A stretch of DNA of 64,000 bases, from NCBI GenBank assembly GCA_949775045.1, contig OX459104.1, positions 12,819,655 through 12,883,654 of the forward strand, written 5' to 3'. The DNA is from Metridium senile (Eukaryota; Cnidaria; Anthozoa; Actiniaria; Metridiidae). The position numbers and the translations under genes were made by a program. This document shows positions 1 through 12,876 of this stretch, in pieces. The first letter of the stretch is position 1. Each line of letters starts with the position of its first letter. The notes beneath the pieces were generated by a model. The model was given only the letters and a program-made list of their open reading frames with translations. It was not told where the DNA came from and did not search any database.

Positions 1-799
1 AACACAGGGTAACCATAAACGACTTTGAGGTAGCGCTTTTTCACGAATCGTACGAATCGATAATGAGATGCACGACCCGTACGGGTTGTACGAGTCGTAC
101 GACCCGTAATGATGGTGAAGGGTGTTACTTCGAGATTTGAATAACACAGGGTAACCATAAATGCCTTTGTAGTTGGCAACGTAAGAGATAATGATATGCG
201 CATTCTACGCATAATTAATCTTAAAAGTTACACAGGGTGACCACGTAGTATAATACCAATTCTGTGCATATTAATAAGATTTACCAACTGTACGGGTCGT
301 AAGACCAGTTCACGGGTGGAATCAGTTCGTCAGTATTGGACATGGTGCCCTAGGAACGAGGTTGCCCCCAACCCCCCCCCCCCCCCCCCCCCTCCCCTGG
401 GTTGAAAATTTCCCTTTGAAAAGGACTTCCGTATCTTTTAGGGGTGATTTTAGTAATCACAATATTTCGTTTTTCAAGTTGAGTTCGAGATTTTGTTACC
501 CTGGATTCCAGAATCTTTTTCCGAAGTCAACCGATGGATAAAAAAATTCCTATGGCACCCAGGGCCGTACGATTTTGTGAAAATATGCGAGAAAATTCTT
601 ATTTGAATCTATTTACTATAATTGTAAACTTTTGTTTCAAGTGTACTAAGTGTGTAAGTAATAATGTTGAACAGCATCCTGAGTACATCGCCCAAGCAGT
701 TTTATATATTTTTTCTTTGCCCAGGAAGTGAGATCGAGGCCGTAGTAGGTACCCATAATGCATTGCCAATGACTTTGAAAAAGAGCGCGTCTAAACAAA
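1..799. other. Upstream region of LIN9
   Basis: No gene seen. AACACAGGGTAACCATAAA occurs at 1 and again near 143, with a diverged third copy near 230. A CpG-containing stretch of ACGACCCGTACGGGT-like inverted words lies at about 45-110. A poly-C run lies near 372-392. The bases before the LIN9 ATG (ACAAAATGG) are a good animal start context. The core promoter must lie here but no TATA box stands out. Confidence 0.5.
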
Positions 800-3700
800 A
801 TGGCGGAGGAGGGTGAGTAGAAACAACACAAGTTTATGTCTTGTTTTGTGCCTTGTAATCTTAAATCTATTTATAGAGTTTCTTAGATAAATGTTAGAAT
901 ATTAAAAAAAAAATATCACGTATTTTTTTTCTATAGAAACTAATCTAAAGTTAGAATAAAGTGACTTTTCAAAGTAAGCTAAGATTCGTACTTTTCGTAT
1001 TATGTTTCGCTTGCGATGTTTATGTTTGCTAGGAGTAGTTTAATAGATTAGAAACAAACAACCTGCATTTTGAATTACAGATTGTATCCAAAGGTTTGAA
1101 TATGTGCAATGTTTTGAATTGTTATGTACGAGTCAAATCCAAAGGTGCCCATCCCCCCCCCGGGCAAACCCCCGGGCATTTGACTTTTTGAAAAAAAATT
1201 GGTCAAATTCCCCACCATCTGGGCAAACTGAACAGTCAAATGCCCCACTATTGAAACAACAGAATGGTCAAATGCCCGCCCCTCGAGCTCGAGTCAGTGA
1301 TAAACTCAAATTTTACTTTAAGTAGAAAAGAAAATACTTAAACTTCCTTCTACTACATGACGTCTCATGAACATGGTAGACAAAACTTGTACAATCAAAT
1401 ATGAAGGGAAATTTTAAAAAACGTTGAAGAAGAGAATGGTTATTGGCAATTTTTGATTGGTGATTGCACGACCGAAAGATGGATCTCGATATAATTCACA
1501 AATCTATCTTAAAAACTGAAAGAACTTGGATTTTCTTTGCACTTTTCGACTCTAAAACACAAAGACAAGCATTTATACTTCGTCAATTTAATTTTACTTG
1601 TGAAAGAACAGAGCTCCTTTGCAATCGCTGTTCGTCAATCGCCAATTCTTTCTGACGTTTTTTGAGATAGGTGTATAACAAGGAAAAACTATCTATCAAT
1701 TCTTTGCTTTTCGTTTCCGTTCCCGTGTGACTTTTGCCTGATCATGGGCTACCTGTGATTAGGACTCCAATGCTTTCTGGGTATTTTTAAAGATGGCCGA
1801 CACTCGTCAAATGCCCGCCCGTTCAAGTAGCTAATCGGCGTCAAATTCCCCACTATACGGAACCCAAGTCTTGTCAAATGCCCGGGGTTTGCCCGGGGGG
1901 GGGGATGGGCACCTTTGGATTTGACTCGTACATTATAACAACATGAAAGATCTCAACCGATTAATTTGTTGTCTATCAAATTCTTGTCAATTTATGTTTG
2001 ATCTTTGTGCAATTTTTGTTTTTGCAAGTTGCAAAGGTAGTGGTGAAGTTGAAAAAGCCTAAACTTACACAGAATTTAATTTTTATTTTTGTTTTGTAAT
2101 GTAAGCCGAATAGCAGACTATGATATTGTGGTATTTGCAAAGTATAATAAGCTTACATTATCTTATGTAGACATGATAGGCAAATTACACTGAAACCTTA
2201 GCTCTTGAATCATGCAGTACTATAAGTTTTCTTTGGTCACTTTACCATTTGAAAGCTGTCTAGCCACTGATCTTTAACTCTTATTTTTTCAAAGATTTGG
2301 TATATTTTAGATATATTTTACTTTTCAATATTAAATTTCTATATATATAAACATCATTTATTAAAATAACTATATAAAACTATATTTTATGGACATTATA
2401 AATAGTAAATATATAACTAATGAATATTATGTGTCTTGTTTGTGTTTGGTAGAGAGTTCAGCAGAAGCCCTCGTCAGTCTAAAGGGTAAGTTAATGTTGA
2501 AAAGTACCCATGTTAATCATTGGATTGCTAATCAACATCAATTAATGATATATAGAGATTACGTTACGGGCGTGCAGAGATATGAAATTTATCCTCGATA
2601 TGACATTTATCCTTGATATCTCGAATGAACAAGTGAGATATTGAGATTGAACACAAGAAGATAAATTTTATATCTCCAAGCGCCCATGTATTAATATATT
2701 TATTATATTATATCATACAATGTTTTAGATCAAAAAGTTATTTCAAAACGTTAAAAACATAGACATGTGTGATAAATAGAAATATTATCACCAGACACAT
2801 GTGTGATATTATTTTTATCAGTGTGTGAAATCCCTATAAAACACTGTTTGTTATATAATAAAAGTTAATAAGTATTAGTTGATTTTGGTAATCAATGGTT
2901 GATTGATAAACACAAAATTTGTTGCTTGTTAATAATCATTGTATCCAATTATGATCAATTAAAGCTCCAAATTTAAGTTTCATTTATTATGGAGTTACAA
3001 TTTCATTTTATGGGCTATCATATATATTAAAGTAAAACACATATGTATCTATACTAGTTAGGCCAAACAATATGTGTGTTTCCTGTTGCGCGACCGACCC
3101 CAATTTTCTTACCGATTTTTGCCGACCCTAATATTTTTTTTCCATTCCCGAATGTACCACAGGGTACGCATAAAAGCTCATTCATTTCGACAATGATTTG
3201 TTAAAGTTTATTTTTAGTAATTCGTTTTAGAAATGGTGTCAACAAGAAGTGTGCTGGCATTAAAATTTACGAAAGGCAACCAGGTGGAGGAGAAACGGAT
3301 TTTAAATCAAATTTAGTTATATCAGTAAAAAAAAAAGAAATCCGACCTACCGACCCCAATTATATTTCTCATGCAACAGGAAACACACATATTTTTTTGT
3401 TTGGCCTTAATTACTCGCTAGTTTATATTTTATTTTTATTTAATATATATCCTTCTATGTAAGTGGAAGCTTTATAAATAAATGAAAAACAAGAAACAAT
3501 TTAAAACTAGTTATGTATACACTGAATCAAAGTATGGTGTCCAATTTTAAAATATATTGTTCTTGACTGGCTTGCATTGTAAACATGTGAAAACTCCATT
3601 GTGTTTCATCGTGAACACGAGGCTATTCAGTCAAGAACCATAGTTATTAAAATTGGACGCCACATTTCAATTTGGTCTTTATTTAATAGCAACAATGAGA

Positions 3701-6700
3701 ATGGTTATGATGAGAATTTAATTGGTATAAAATTTACTAATGTCAGTTTATTTCCTATTGTTTAATATATTATTCACCAACACAGCCTATACTTATTTGC
3801 TCGCTATTTTCCATTTGATTTATTATTTTATCACATTATGTTCAAATGGTACAATGTAATACTGTTATAAACAGCAATAATAAATGTCATTTGTTTTTAG
3901 GCATTGGCTCTCAATCCTCTCCATTTAGTTCTCCATCCAAACGTGGGGCCTTGGTAAGTACAATCATAGAAATGTTGCCTAAAGTAGTTGGTGCTGTATT
4001 CAATATAATAAAATTATATATAATTGCGAGACTTTCCTTTAATTAATTGAATTGTGAGACACCAGCATCTTACAGTTCACAACCATAATGATCACAACTA
4101 ATAAGTTTCTCTTGCACCTTGTTTCAAACATTTCAACACATGTGATAAATTAAAATATCAACACTGGATACATGTGTGATACAATTTTTATCAGTGTGCG
4201 AAATCCCTATAAAACACTGTATGTTAGATACAATAATGTTCATTTGTAGTATTATAGTGATGTTTATTCCTTTAATTGTTTGAGAATGACTGTATGCATA
4301 CTTTTAATTTAGACAAGAGCCAAAAGAAGACGGCAACAAGAGGATGACATTGAAGATGAATTCCAAGAAGAGTTATTCCAGGATGAGGTAACTACCAACC
4401 CATGTGGTCTCTGGATCACATAACATAATTTATCATATGACCCGTATTTTGCCCGGCGCGCGCTCTTAAGAAAACCTTCAAAAAAGTCATGTGATGGGGT
4501 CCGTATGGCTTTTTCCACCTGGTTCGTACAAACACATACGGACCTGCTATTCGAAATGGCTTCCTCAATCAATCAAACTAAATTAAAAAGAGTGGGTCAT
4601 AAATAATATGATAAAAAACTTATTGACTGAGTTAGGTCAGGCCCTACAGGAAAATACTTGGCTTGGGTCATGATGTACGGACCACGAGCCAAATATTTTC
4701 CCGTACTTAATCCCTCAATCCCATTGCATACCTACCAAGTGCTTTCCAGGTATTAAATAGGGTGAAAATCAAGCAATCACTATTTTTTGTATAGTCTACA
4801 GAACAGGCATTATTGAGGAGTTATTGGGAAAGTCAGATTTTGGGGTTCCTGTGTTGTTCCTTTTTCGTCTCCGCCCTATGTTTCTTGTGGGTATCAAGAT
4901 AACACAAGAATCACAAAATCTTTTAATTTCCCCAAAACCCACAAGAACCACTGTTCTGTAGGCTACTTTTTGTATAATGATAATTCTTACAAAACCAGAT
5001 GAAGTTTCATTGAGAGATATGACAGATCTTTGTAACTTGGTCTGGTAACTTAATTTTAAGTGGAAGCTCTCTTGTATGTTTATTTTATTTAATATTTTAT
5101 TAACATACCTCACAAAACCAGTGAGGGTATCCCTCCATTAAGTGACTGTTTTAATATATATTTTTTGAAAATGTCTCTTTTTGTCAGGAATTATCAAGTT
5201 CTAAATCAAGGTTAGTTTAATCAATTTTATTTCAATGACTGCTTCAAAAACTCAATGTTGTGCAAAAAACTACGTCATGCTATTCACATGACCTTCTCTA
5301 TCATAACAATAGCACTGCCAATCGCCAACAATACTGTAGTTTCACAAACAAAGACGACAAGTTTTCATAAATTCACAGACAAATCACAATAGGTTTATTT
5401 TATATTCTACTGTTAATAGTATATTCAATTAATAATTTTGGTATGTTTTGTTAAGGTTTGCAAGATCTCCTACTCTGGTATGTGCATACTTATAATACAT
5501 TCAAAAGTCTTAGAGTGCAAACAATACAAGCGTGAAACACAAAAACTAATTAGTCGAAATAGTAGAAATTAGTGAAAAATAGTCGAAGCGTGAATAGACT
5601 AAATTTAGTGTGCACGTGCAATCAGGCAAGTGTCCTAGCTAGCGCACAATACGCATTTGCGGTTCAGTGATCACACTAAATTAACAATAGACTAATTTAG
5701 TGAAATTTAGCAAAATTAGTTTTTGTTAATGTTTCACGGTTATATTGTTTGCACTCTACCACAATAGGTTCTAAGTTAGTTGTAACAACCTATTGATTTT
5801 ATTAGCTCATAATAATCTAATGTAAAAGTTCTAAAAGTTTTGAGAAAAATAGAGTAAATTTGCAAGAAGCTATATGAATTTGAAAAATCAGAAAAAAATG
5901 AGAAGCCTCAGATGACTCATTTTCCACTAGTGTTATGAAAGTGGTCTATTATCCCATGTTGATGGGGAGGTAAATAGACATAAAGCAATCACATATCTGC
6001 TGCTAGTCATCAATTACCACCTACACATATTTTGTGTCTATGGTAGCTGTTGGTCTAACTGTGATCATTTTGTTTGGTAATCATAGGGTGGAGCAAATGG
6101 AACCGATAACAAAAAGGACGCCAAGGTTAGTCCAGCCTTCCTGTAAATTGTTCTTAGGCATAATATTATATATCCTTAGCTCATTCCTCAATGAATTTTA
6201 ACAATGATTGTAGTTTGGGCATACAGTGGACTTGTAGTATATAATTCAATGTATTAATGGAAAACTAATTTATTTATTTACTTATGTATTTATTTATTCA
6301 TTCATTCATTCATTCATTCATTCATTTATTTATTTCTATTTTTGTTTATTTATTTATTTATTTGCAATTATTCAAATAACTCCAAAAGTAAGTGTTTTTT
6401 TTCTCTATTGTTTTCAGCTAGCTTTTGCAAGACTTCAAAACCTGCTTAAGCTTCCTAAAGCTGCTAAATGGTGCTATTTTGAATGGTTTTATTCAAGTAT
6501 TGACAAGTAAGGCACTTTGTTTGTCCATGGTACATTATTGCATTCTTCCTGCTGTTCATAGGTTTTGTCCATGGTACATTATTGCATTCTTCCTGCTGTT
6601 CATGGGTTTTGTCCATGGTACATTATTGCATTCTTCCTGCTGTTCATGGGTTTTGTCCATGGTACATTATTGCATTCTTCCTGCTGTTCATGGGTTTTGT

Positions 6701-9700
6701 CCATGGTACATTATTGCATTCTTCCTGCTGTTCATGGGTTTTGTCCATGGTACATTATTGCATTCTTCCTGCTGTTCATGGGTTTTGTCCATGGTACATT
6801 ATTGCATTCTTCCTGCTGTTCATGGGTTTTGTCCATGGTACATTATTGCATTCTTCCTGCTGTTCATGGGTTTTGTCTCATGACTGAAGTGACATTATTT
6901 ATATTTGATTTCACTCATTGACAAGAAACACATTGGTAAAGTAACTTGTTTTCTTGTTGTTACAGAGTTCTCTTTGAGGGTGATAATGATTTTTGTATTT
7001 GTCTAAAGGAATCTTTTCCAAATCTCAAGGTAGCTTTTGTTGGTATATACTTTGGTGTACTTGGCCTTATGTCCATTTTTCATTTTGAGGGGGCTTTCAT
7101 TTATTAGTGTATGGGGGGGTCGGCAAAATTGTGGGGGGTCACATTATTTTCAGAAGATATATAGGGGGTTGTTACAAATTTTAAGCTGTTTTATAGGGGT
7201 TTAGTAAAATCTGGACCAAGAATATGGGGGGGGGAGTTATGATATGTTTGCCAGCCAGGAAGGGGAGGGGGGGGGGGGTGGGTAATATTTGGTAAAGTCA
7301 ACCAGTGATTTTGCCGACCCCCCCATACACTAATGAATTAAAACCCCCCAAGTTTAATAATCTTCAGATATTAGATCTGATGATACACCAGCTTCCAGAA
7401 GGATTTTTTTTTTACTAAAATTATTATAAAATATAGGATAGCTCATTTTGTAAAAATCTACAGGTTAAGAAAATGACAAGAGTTGAATGGAGAGAAGTAA
7501 GACGATTGATGGGGAAACCAAGAAGGTAAACTTGTTAGAAATGGTTCTACTAGAATACTGTATGATAATCATTTACGTATTAATTAACAAATCTATTATT
7601 AAATGATGAGTTTAGACTTTGAATACCTGGCTGGCTACCAGAGGTTATTTTCTACTTGCTTTAGCGTTTGTAAATTTGACGGTTTGTGATGCAACTAGAA
7701 TTCAACCTCTGGCCCAAAGAGCATAGAATCTCACTACTATGTCGTTTTGACTAACACTCAATTATAGCTATACTTGGAACCTAATCTTGTCAAGTTGTCA
7801 AATTACGTCCAATCAAAGCTCTTCAATGAATTAAACCAATCAGAAAGCCAGGGACAGAAACTGACCCTCCTCTTCCGATTGGCCTCGACCAATTCAAAAG
7901 ACTAGGCTTGTTTGTCTAGAGTGTTTCTCTAGAGAATAACGAACACAGACCTACAATATTGATAAATACAAATACTAGATCAAGAAACCCTCTAGTTTCT
8001 AGCCTAAGGGTAGACTTTGACATTAATAACAAAGACAAAGATCATGATATCTGACGATGTTGAAACCAAACAAAAAAATATATGTGTGTTTCCTGTTGCA
8101 TGAGAAATATAATTGGGGTCGGTAGGTCGGATTTCTTTTTTTTTTACTGATATAACTAAATTTGATTTAAAATTCTGTTTCTCCTCCACGTGGTTGCATA
8201 TCCTAAATTTTAATGCCAGCACACTTCTTGTTGACACCATTTCTAAAACGAATTACTAAACATAAACTTCAACAAATCGTTGTCGAAATGAATGAGCTTT
8301 TATGGGTACCCTGTGGTACATTCGGGAATGGAAAAAAAATATTAGGGTCAGCAAAAATCGGTAAGAAAATTGGGGTCGGTCGCGCAACAGGAAACACACA
8401 TATTTTTTTGTTTGGCCTAACTCCTTTTTACGTTGTCTTTCTTATCAATATTTATTAAATGATGTTTCATATACCTGACAACAGTAACACAATATTTTAG
8501 GTGCTCTGCTGCTTTCTTCCATGAGGAAAGGGAGTCATTGAATGAGAAAAGAAGGAAAATTAGACTACTTCAACAAAAGAAGGCAAGCTTCCAATTAATG
8601 TTGAATATATTTTATGCAGCTAATACATACATAAAAACTTTATTTAAAGTGGGTAAACAAATTCAGTTATATTACAATGACTGGTTTCCAATACTCCAGT
8701 TTCAGGGTAAGTCTTGATTTGTTGTCAAAACATTGACAGATTCCAAGCAGTTTCCCATTATACTTTATGCTGCTAGTAAATAGCACTAATGCCTATGGTA
8801 AGTTAGATTTCATCTTTTCTATAGGTTTCTGAATTAAGCAAGTTTAAAGATTTACCAGAAGAAGTTCCACTACCTCTTGTTATTGGAACAAAAGTTACAG
8901 GTATATTGAATTAGTTAGGTATATTTCTGTAAAGTATTGACAAGAGAAAATCTGTTGAACTCTTTGACTCATACAATGCCCGAAACTACCCTTAAAATAC
9001 TATAATAATTGTTGATATTGTTTTGACCAGCTCGTTTGAGATCACCACAAGATGGCTTGTTCACTGGACAAATAGAAGCAGTAGACACACTGAATTGTTC
9101 TTATCGAGTAATATTTGATAGACCAGGTAAATATCATATTTATTTATATTTTTATAAATATCATATTTAACATGTAACTTTTGTAGCAGTAAAAATGAAA
9201 AGAGACACTATAGCCAGATTGTTACAGCGGAAACCATTGCATCTCCACCCACGATTTCAAAACTTCGGTTGGATTATGGTATTTTCAGATCCATCAATCA
9301 ACTTTGGAGTCGGCACTTACTTAAAGACCTGCTCTGTCGATTAGTTGAGGCTGATGTTTTAGTCCTGTTTCCAGCATGCTGGTAAATAGCCAACTGGTTT
9401 GCCTCCTTGCCAGTTGTGGTTCTTATCTTAGGGCCATTATGTAATCTAGTGGGTAACTGGTATAATGTACCTACTGTCACAAAATTAAGATATTTTTAAT
9501 CTTCTCAAATCAACAGGTCTTGGAACACATTCTATTCCAGACACAGAAGTACTGGTAAGATAACACTTCTATTATGTTCTGTTAATACACCATGGCCAGC
9601 TGTGCAAAAATAGTCATGATTTCTTTTGTAAATTTCTCATTAAATATTCATGAGTTTTCTATGTAATGCCTACATCATGACCAGCTATACACCCTATGCA

Positions 9701-12700
9701 AAAAGGCAATTCCTTACCTAATCAGTATTAGAAAATGCCATTGCTTTTATTAGAAAGAGCACATCGAAATTAGTGATATGCTAAAATTTCAATGTAGTAA
9801 CATAAACTGATCAAAAGTTACAGCCTTTTGAATTTACAAAGATTTGGCTTAAAATTTGCACTTGGGCTTTCGCGTTTTTTGGTATATTTCAAATGCTGAT
9901 AACTCTGGAGTGATTCAATATGTGTAAACAGAACTTAACAAAATTACTAATTTAGACAAGCTCTTTCTTGTAAGGGAAAACTACTATTGAAATATTTTAT
10001 TGTTCATGGTGTTTCGTGTTGCTCGTTCCCAGTCCCTTGCTCTTTTTGCATATGGCGTATGTTGTATCAGCAGATACAATAACGTGATTGTATGGCCAAG
10101 ACAACATGGATGCAAATGTGATAACGAAATGATAAAGAGAAAATAAGGACGATTTTGTATGAAGATTTACAACACTCATTGACCATAGTTATGATTTCTT
10201 TTATAAGTTATTTTCAATAAGTCGTTTTAAACACCTTTTATGTACACCTTGTACACTATGCCATAGTATAACTGCTCTCTCCCTGGAGGGGGAGGAATAC
10301 ACTGTCCATATAATGTGGCTTTCATACACATTTCTCCCTTTCAACATCTTAGTTATTATATTGAAGAATATCTGGACAAATTACTAATGAAATTATTTTA
10401 TTGACAATAATTTCAGAAATACACCGCTACATCATAATTACTCCATAGCTAATTTAGTCAAGTGTTTGTTGTATTATCTATATCAGGGTGTTGAAGGTAG
10501 TTTTGTGGTAACTTCTTGTGTAGTTGATGGAGCTTTGTACTGAATTCTTGTTTTTTAGAGTGAAGAGATACAGGAAACAATGCCATTGTCTTCATTTCTA
10601 CTGAAAGAAAGACCAAGGACGGCAATATTCCCACCAACATACACCCCACCAAGGTAATTACTAACATATCCTTGATGATTGACATGTAATGTACATGCTA
10701 AAGAAAATATATATTTATTGTATAAATAACAGTGGTTTACAGAGAGCTCTGCCACTGAGAAATATTGTATTTGAATACATGTAAAAATATGATAATTCTA
10801 CATGGGAAAATATCATTTTTTGCATAAAATAACTTTTGTTTGTATAATAAACAGAATAATACATGGACACTTGGTGATATGGAACTTATCTTCTTGTGTT
10901 CAAATTTGATATCTCACTTGTTCGCTGGCAAACTTGTGAAATATTGAATTGGAACACTCCAAGATAAGGGGTGGACCATTTAACTTTTGAGTGGTGGGGT
11001 GGATGATTTTGAAAAAAAATTTCCTGCACAGTCCGGAGCGCCAAAAAATAAATTCCTGCAAGCCAAAATTGCCACTGAAATCTTTGCTTTTTTTATAAAA
11101 TAAATTCCGTGCGCATGCCAGCCGGCTAAAAAAAAAATTTCCTGCACGGACAAACTCATCCAACCCCCCTCAAAAGTCAAATGGTCCACCCCTAAATTCC
11201 ATTTCTCTGTGCATGAAATTACTGACATGAATGACAAATTACACAATATTAGGGATCTGTGTGATTTACCATGATCATCCCTTACACATGGTCTCAAAGT
11301 ATTCTCTTATTTTGTGTTGTAGTGGTTTAAGCCTTCAAGGCAGTCCCAGTATGGTAAGTCTATTAATTAGAGGCATTCACAGTAAGTGCATAAAGTCCAC
11401 TTGGCAAGAAATGGGAACCTCTGCTGTAATATAACTGTAGCTTTTTACCCCAATCACTGATTGGTTTGAGCAATTTAAATTAATAATTAATAATTTTATG
11501 TTCATATCCACGATGGTCAGAATGATAGAATTTACTCCCACTGGGTCCACAGCTTTGTGTAACTTTGTGTAAAATTCTCTAAATGTAACCAAATTTGGCA
11601 TGAAGATAGTTTGAGGCAATCTGCATTTAATGGTATTGATGTCTCACTTGTGATTGACAGGATGACGTCATAACTGACGTATGAATTTGGCGCCAAAGCT
11701 TAGAATTTTGAAATTGATTTCACAAAGTAACTATGCATTTTAATGAAAATCCCACCTAAATCCGATTAATGGTTCAAAAGTTATCACTAATTAATAAAAC
11801 TCAAATTTCCCGCCAAAAGTGAAAGAATGTAACAAAATGACCATATATGGTCAAAATTAAGGGTATTTATACAGCTTTTCCCCTAAACATAGTCAGATGG
11901 AAACAAAGTGAATAATGCATTAAAACAAATTTGTAGTTTTTTTGATTTTGGAAATTGTTTGTCACGTGGTGTATTACGTCATGAGGTACATAATGACGTC
12001 ATATGTATAAAGCAATGACGTAATACACCACGTGACAAATAATTTCCAAAATCAAAAAAACTACAAATTTGTTTTAATGCATTATTCACTTTGTTTCCAT
12101 CTGACTATGTTTAGGGGATAAGCTGTATAAATACCCTTAATTTTGACCATATATGGTCATTTGGCGGGAAATTTGAGTTTCTTTAATTAGTGATAACTTT
12201 TGATCCATTCATCGGAATTAGGTGAGATTTTCATTAAAATGCATAGTTTTGAGCATAGAACATTTTCAGTTACTTTGTGGAATCAATTTCAAAATTCTAA
12301 GCTTTGGCGCCAAATTCATAGGTCCGTTATGACGTCATCCTGTCAATCACAAGTGAGACACCAATACCATTGAATGCAGATTGCCTCAAACTATCTTCAT
12401 GCCAAATTTGGTTACATTTAGAGAATTTTACACAAAGCTGTGGACCCATCGGGAGTAAAATATACCATCTCTGACCATCGTGATCCAGAGGGATTGTATA
12501 ATTAACAGTGATAAAAGTATTAAGAGGTTATCAACCGAGCGCGAGGTCTGTACGGAAAAATATCAGACCCAGGTCTGACAGTACAGACCAAGCGCAGGTC
12601 TGATATTTTCCCTTACAGACCGAACAAGCGAGGTTAATAAATCGTTTATTATATGGCTTTTTCAATGAAATATCTGTAATATAGAAACTGTACATTTCTA

Positions 12701-12845
12701 TAGAAAAAGCCATATAATAAACGATTTATTAACCTTGCTTGTTTGGTCTGTATGGGAAAATATCAGACCTTGGTCTTTTTTATATGGACCTTGCTGCTTG
12801 ACCTTAAGCTTGAATTATAGCTATGGTTTAAGATGACTGTCTATT

Positions 12846-12876
<31 letters not shown>

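Noticed and set aside
1464..1655. 63-codon ORF conserved at 48636-48827
   Set aside because: Conservation is explained by the two near-identical copies of a TIR element; no domain and no start context.
6425..6921. Three overlapping 100-150-codon ORFs with repeated Cys/His/Phe-rich units
   Set aside because: They are the three frames of a stop-free 44-bp minisatellite in a LIN9 intron; only 6418-6506 is coding, as part of LIN9.
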